From assembly GCA_964562015.1 (NCBI GenBank), contig CAZLRH010000038.1, forward strand, positions 1 through 22,764: a stretch of DNA of 22,764 nucleotides, in the 5' to 3' direction. Positions 22,560 to 22,764 of this stretch are shown piece after piece. The stretch's first letter is position 1. Each line of letters opens with the position of its first letter. The DNA is from CAZLRH01 sp964562015 (GTDB taxonomy: Bacteria; Verrucomicrobiota; Verrucomicrobiia; Opitutales; JABDGR01). A model generated the notes under the pieces. The model was not told where the DNA came from, did not search any database, and saw nothing but the letters and a program-made list of their open reading frames with translations. The position numbers were made by a program, and so were the translations under genes.

Positions 22560-22635
22560 GCCTCCATAGTTCAAGTGGATAGAACCGCGGTTTCCTAAAC
22601 CGTTAATCCCAGTTCGAGTCTGGGTGGGGGCACCA
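22560..22635 (+). tRNA. tRNA-Arg (anticodon CCT)
   Basis: The 76-nt sequence folds as a cloverleaf: acceptor GCCTCCA/TGGGGGC, D stem GTTC/GAAC, anticodon stem GCGGT/ACCGT with loop TTCCTAA, T stem CCCAG/CTGGG with loop TTCGAGT, discriminator A and encoded CCA (22633-22635). The anticodon CCT reads the arginine codon AGG. Positions 22560-22598 are duplicated at the far end of the island. The tRNA is complete, but its 5' flank now comes from the inserted element. Confidence 0.95.
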
Positions 22636-22644
22636 GGGGATCTG

Positions 22645-22675
22645 ATTCAAAATTCAAAATGGAAAATTAAAAATG
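22645..22675. repeat. A/T-rich imperfect heptad repeat
   Basis: Four heptads (ATTCAAA, ATTCAAA, ATGGAAA, ATTAAAA) follow the tRNA within 10 bp. They are strikingly A/T-rich against the GC-rich surroundings. A related, different heptad array follows. Confidence 0.6.
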
Positions 22676-22709
22676 CGCAAGGCAGGGGCGAAGAAAGTGA
22701 AAAGCGAAT

Positions 22710-22764
22710 GGATGAAGGATGAAGGATGAAGGATGAAGGATGAAGGATGAAGGATGAAGGATGA
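22710..22764. repeat. GGATGAA heptanucleotide tandem repeat
   Basis: Seven perfect copies of GGATGAA plus six bases of an eighth run to the end of the window, so the array is longer than seen. No gene is apparent here. Perfect identity suggests recent expansion by slippage. Confidence 0.95.

Larger units (their letters stand above)
19626..22598. mobile_element. tRNA-Arg-associated integrated island, decayed cargo
   Basis: The segment is bounded by 39-bp direct repeats of the first half of tRNA-Arg(CCT), and an intact tyrosine recombinase gene lies next to the full tRNA. The span of one repeat plus the interior is 2934 bp. Cargo consists of broken genes (a restriction-subunit tail, an ASCH-domain head and another gene tail), so this is a shrunken integrative element. 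The left flank holds a second integrase relic, indicating a former tandem array. Confidence 0.8.

Overview
The window looks like a chromosomal segment of a GC-rich Gram-negative bacterium. Signal peptides, a periplasmic LolA-like carrier and an RND/MMPL-type exporter imply two membranes. A Verrucomicrobiota or related PVC origin is my best guess, from gene content, rare Shine-Dalgarno sites and heptad repeats; it is an inference, not a demonstrated assignment.

Region 1 (1-5175, + strand) is an array of four related genes for secreted, single-pass membrane proteins of unknown family. Each has an N-terminal signal peptide, a helical extracytoplasmic domain, a proline/tyrosine-rich linker and a tryptophan-rich C-terminal membrane anchor. 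The last two are young tandem duplicates with near-identical ends and divergent middles. A block of about 516 bp occurs twice between them; in it lies the tail of a different protein (with an NLMDYG motif) that stops 12 nt before each downstream start. This layout resembles a toxin/immunity array with orphan toxin tails, but no intact toxin is present.

Region 2 (5400-19345) holds a type II fatty-acid/polyketide-like cluster of the aryl-polyene kind. A tightly coupled minus-strand operon runs from 16970 to 9749: HpnK/ChbG-like deacetylase, papain-fold-like protein, complete ketosynthase, degenerate ketosynthase, acyl carrier protein, MMPL exporter, LolA-like carrier and FabZ-like dehydratase. 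Facing it on the plus strand are a tryptophan-halogenase-like flavoprotein and an AMP-forming acyl ligase. A GT21/HpnI-like glycosyltransferase diverges from the operon head. On the left lies a HydE-like radical SAM gene coupled to a small membrane protein gene; on the right, a CPA2 antiporter. A simple reading is that the ligase loads a starter, the ketosynthases and dehydratase build an unsaturated chain on the ACP, the flavoprotein oxidises or halogenates it, the sugar enzymes decorate a lipid, and MMPL plus LolA carry the product outward. No ketoreductase, acyltransferase, aromatic ammonia-lyase or phosphopantetheinyl transferase is present.

Region 3 (about 19440-22635) is a tRNA-associated integration hotspot. 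An intact tyrosine recombinase lies next to a complete tRNA-Arg(CCT). The first 39 bp of that tRNA are repeated 2.9 kb upstream, bounding a small decayed island with remnants of a type III restriction subunit, an ASCH-domain gene and another gene tail. Left of the outer repeat is an internally deleted second integrase, so at least two related elements have used this site. The island also holds dense GCTGATG-type and TGCGYA-type repeats. After the tRNA come two heptanucleotide repeats, one running off the window end.
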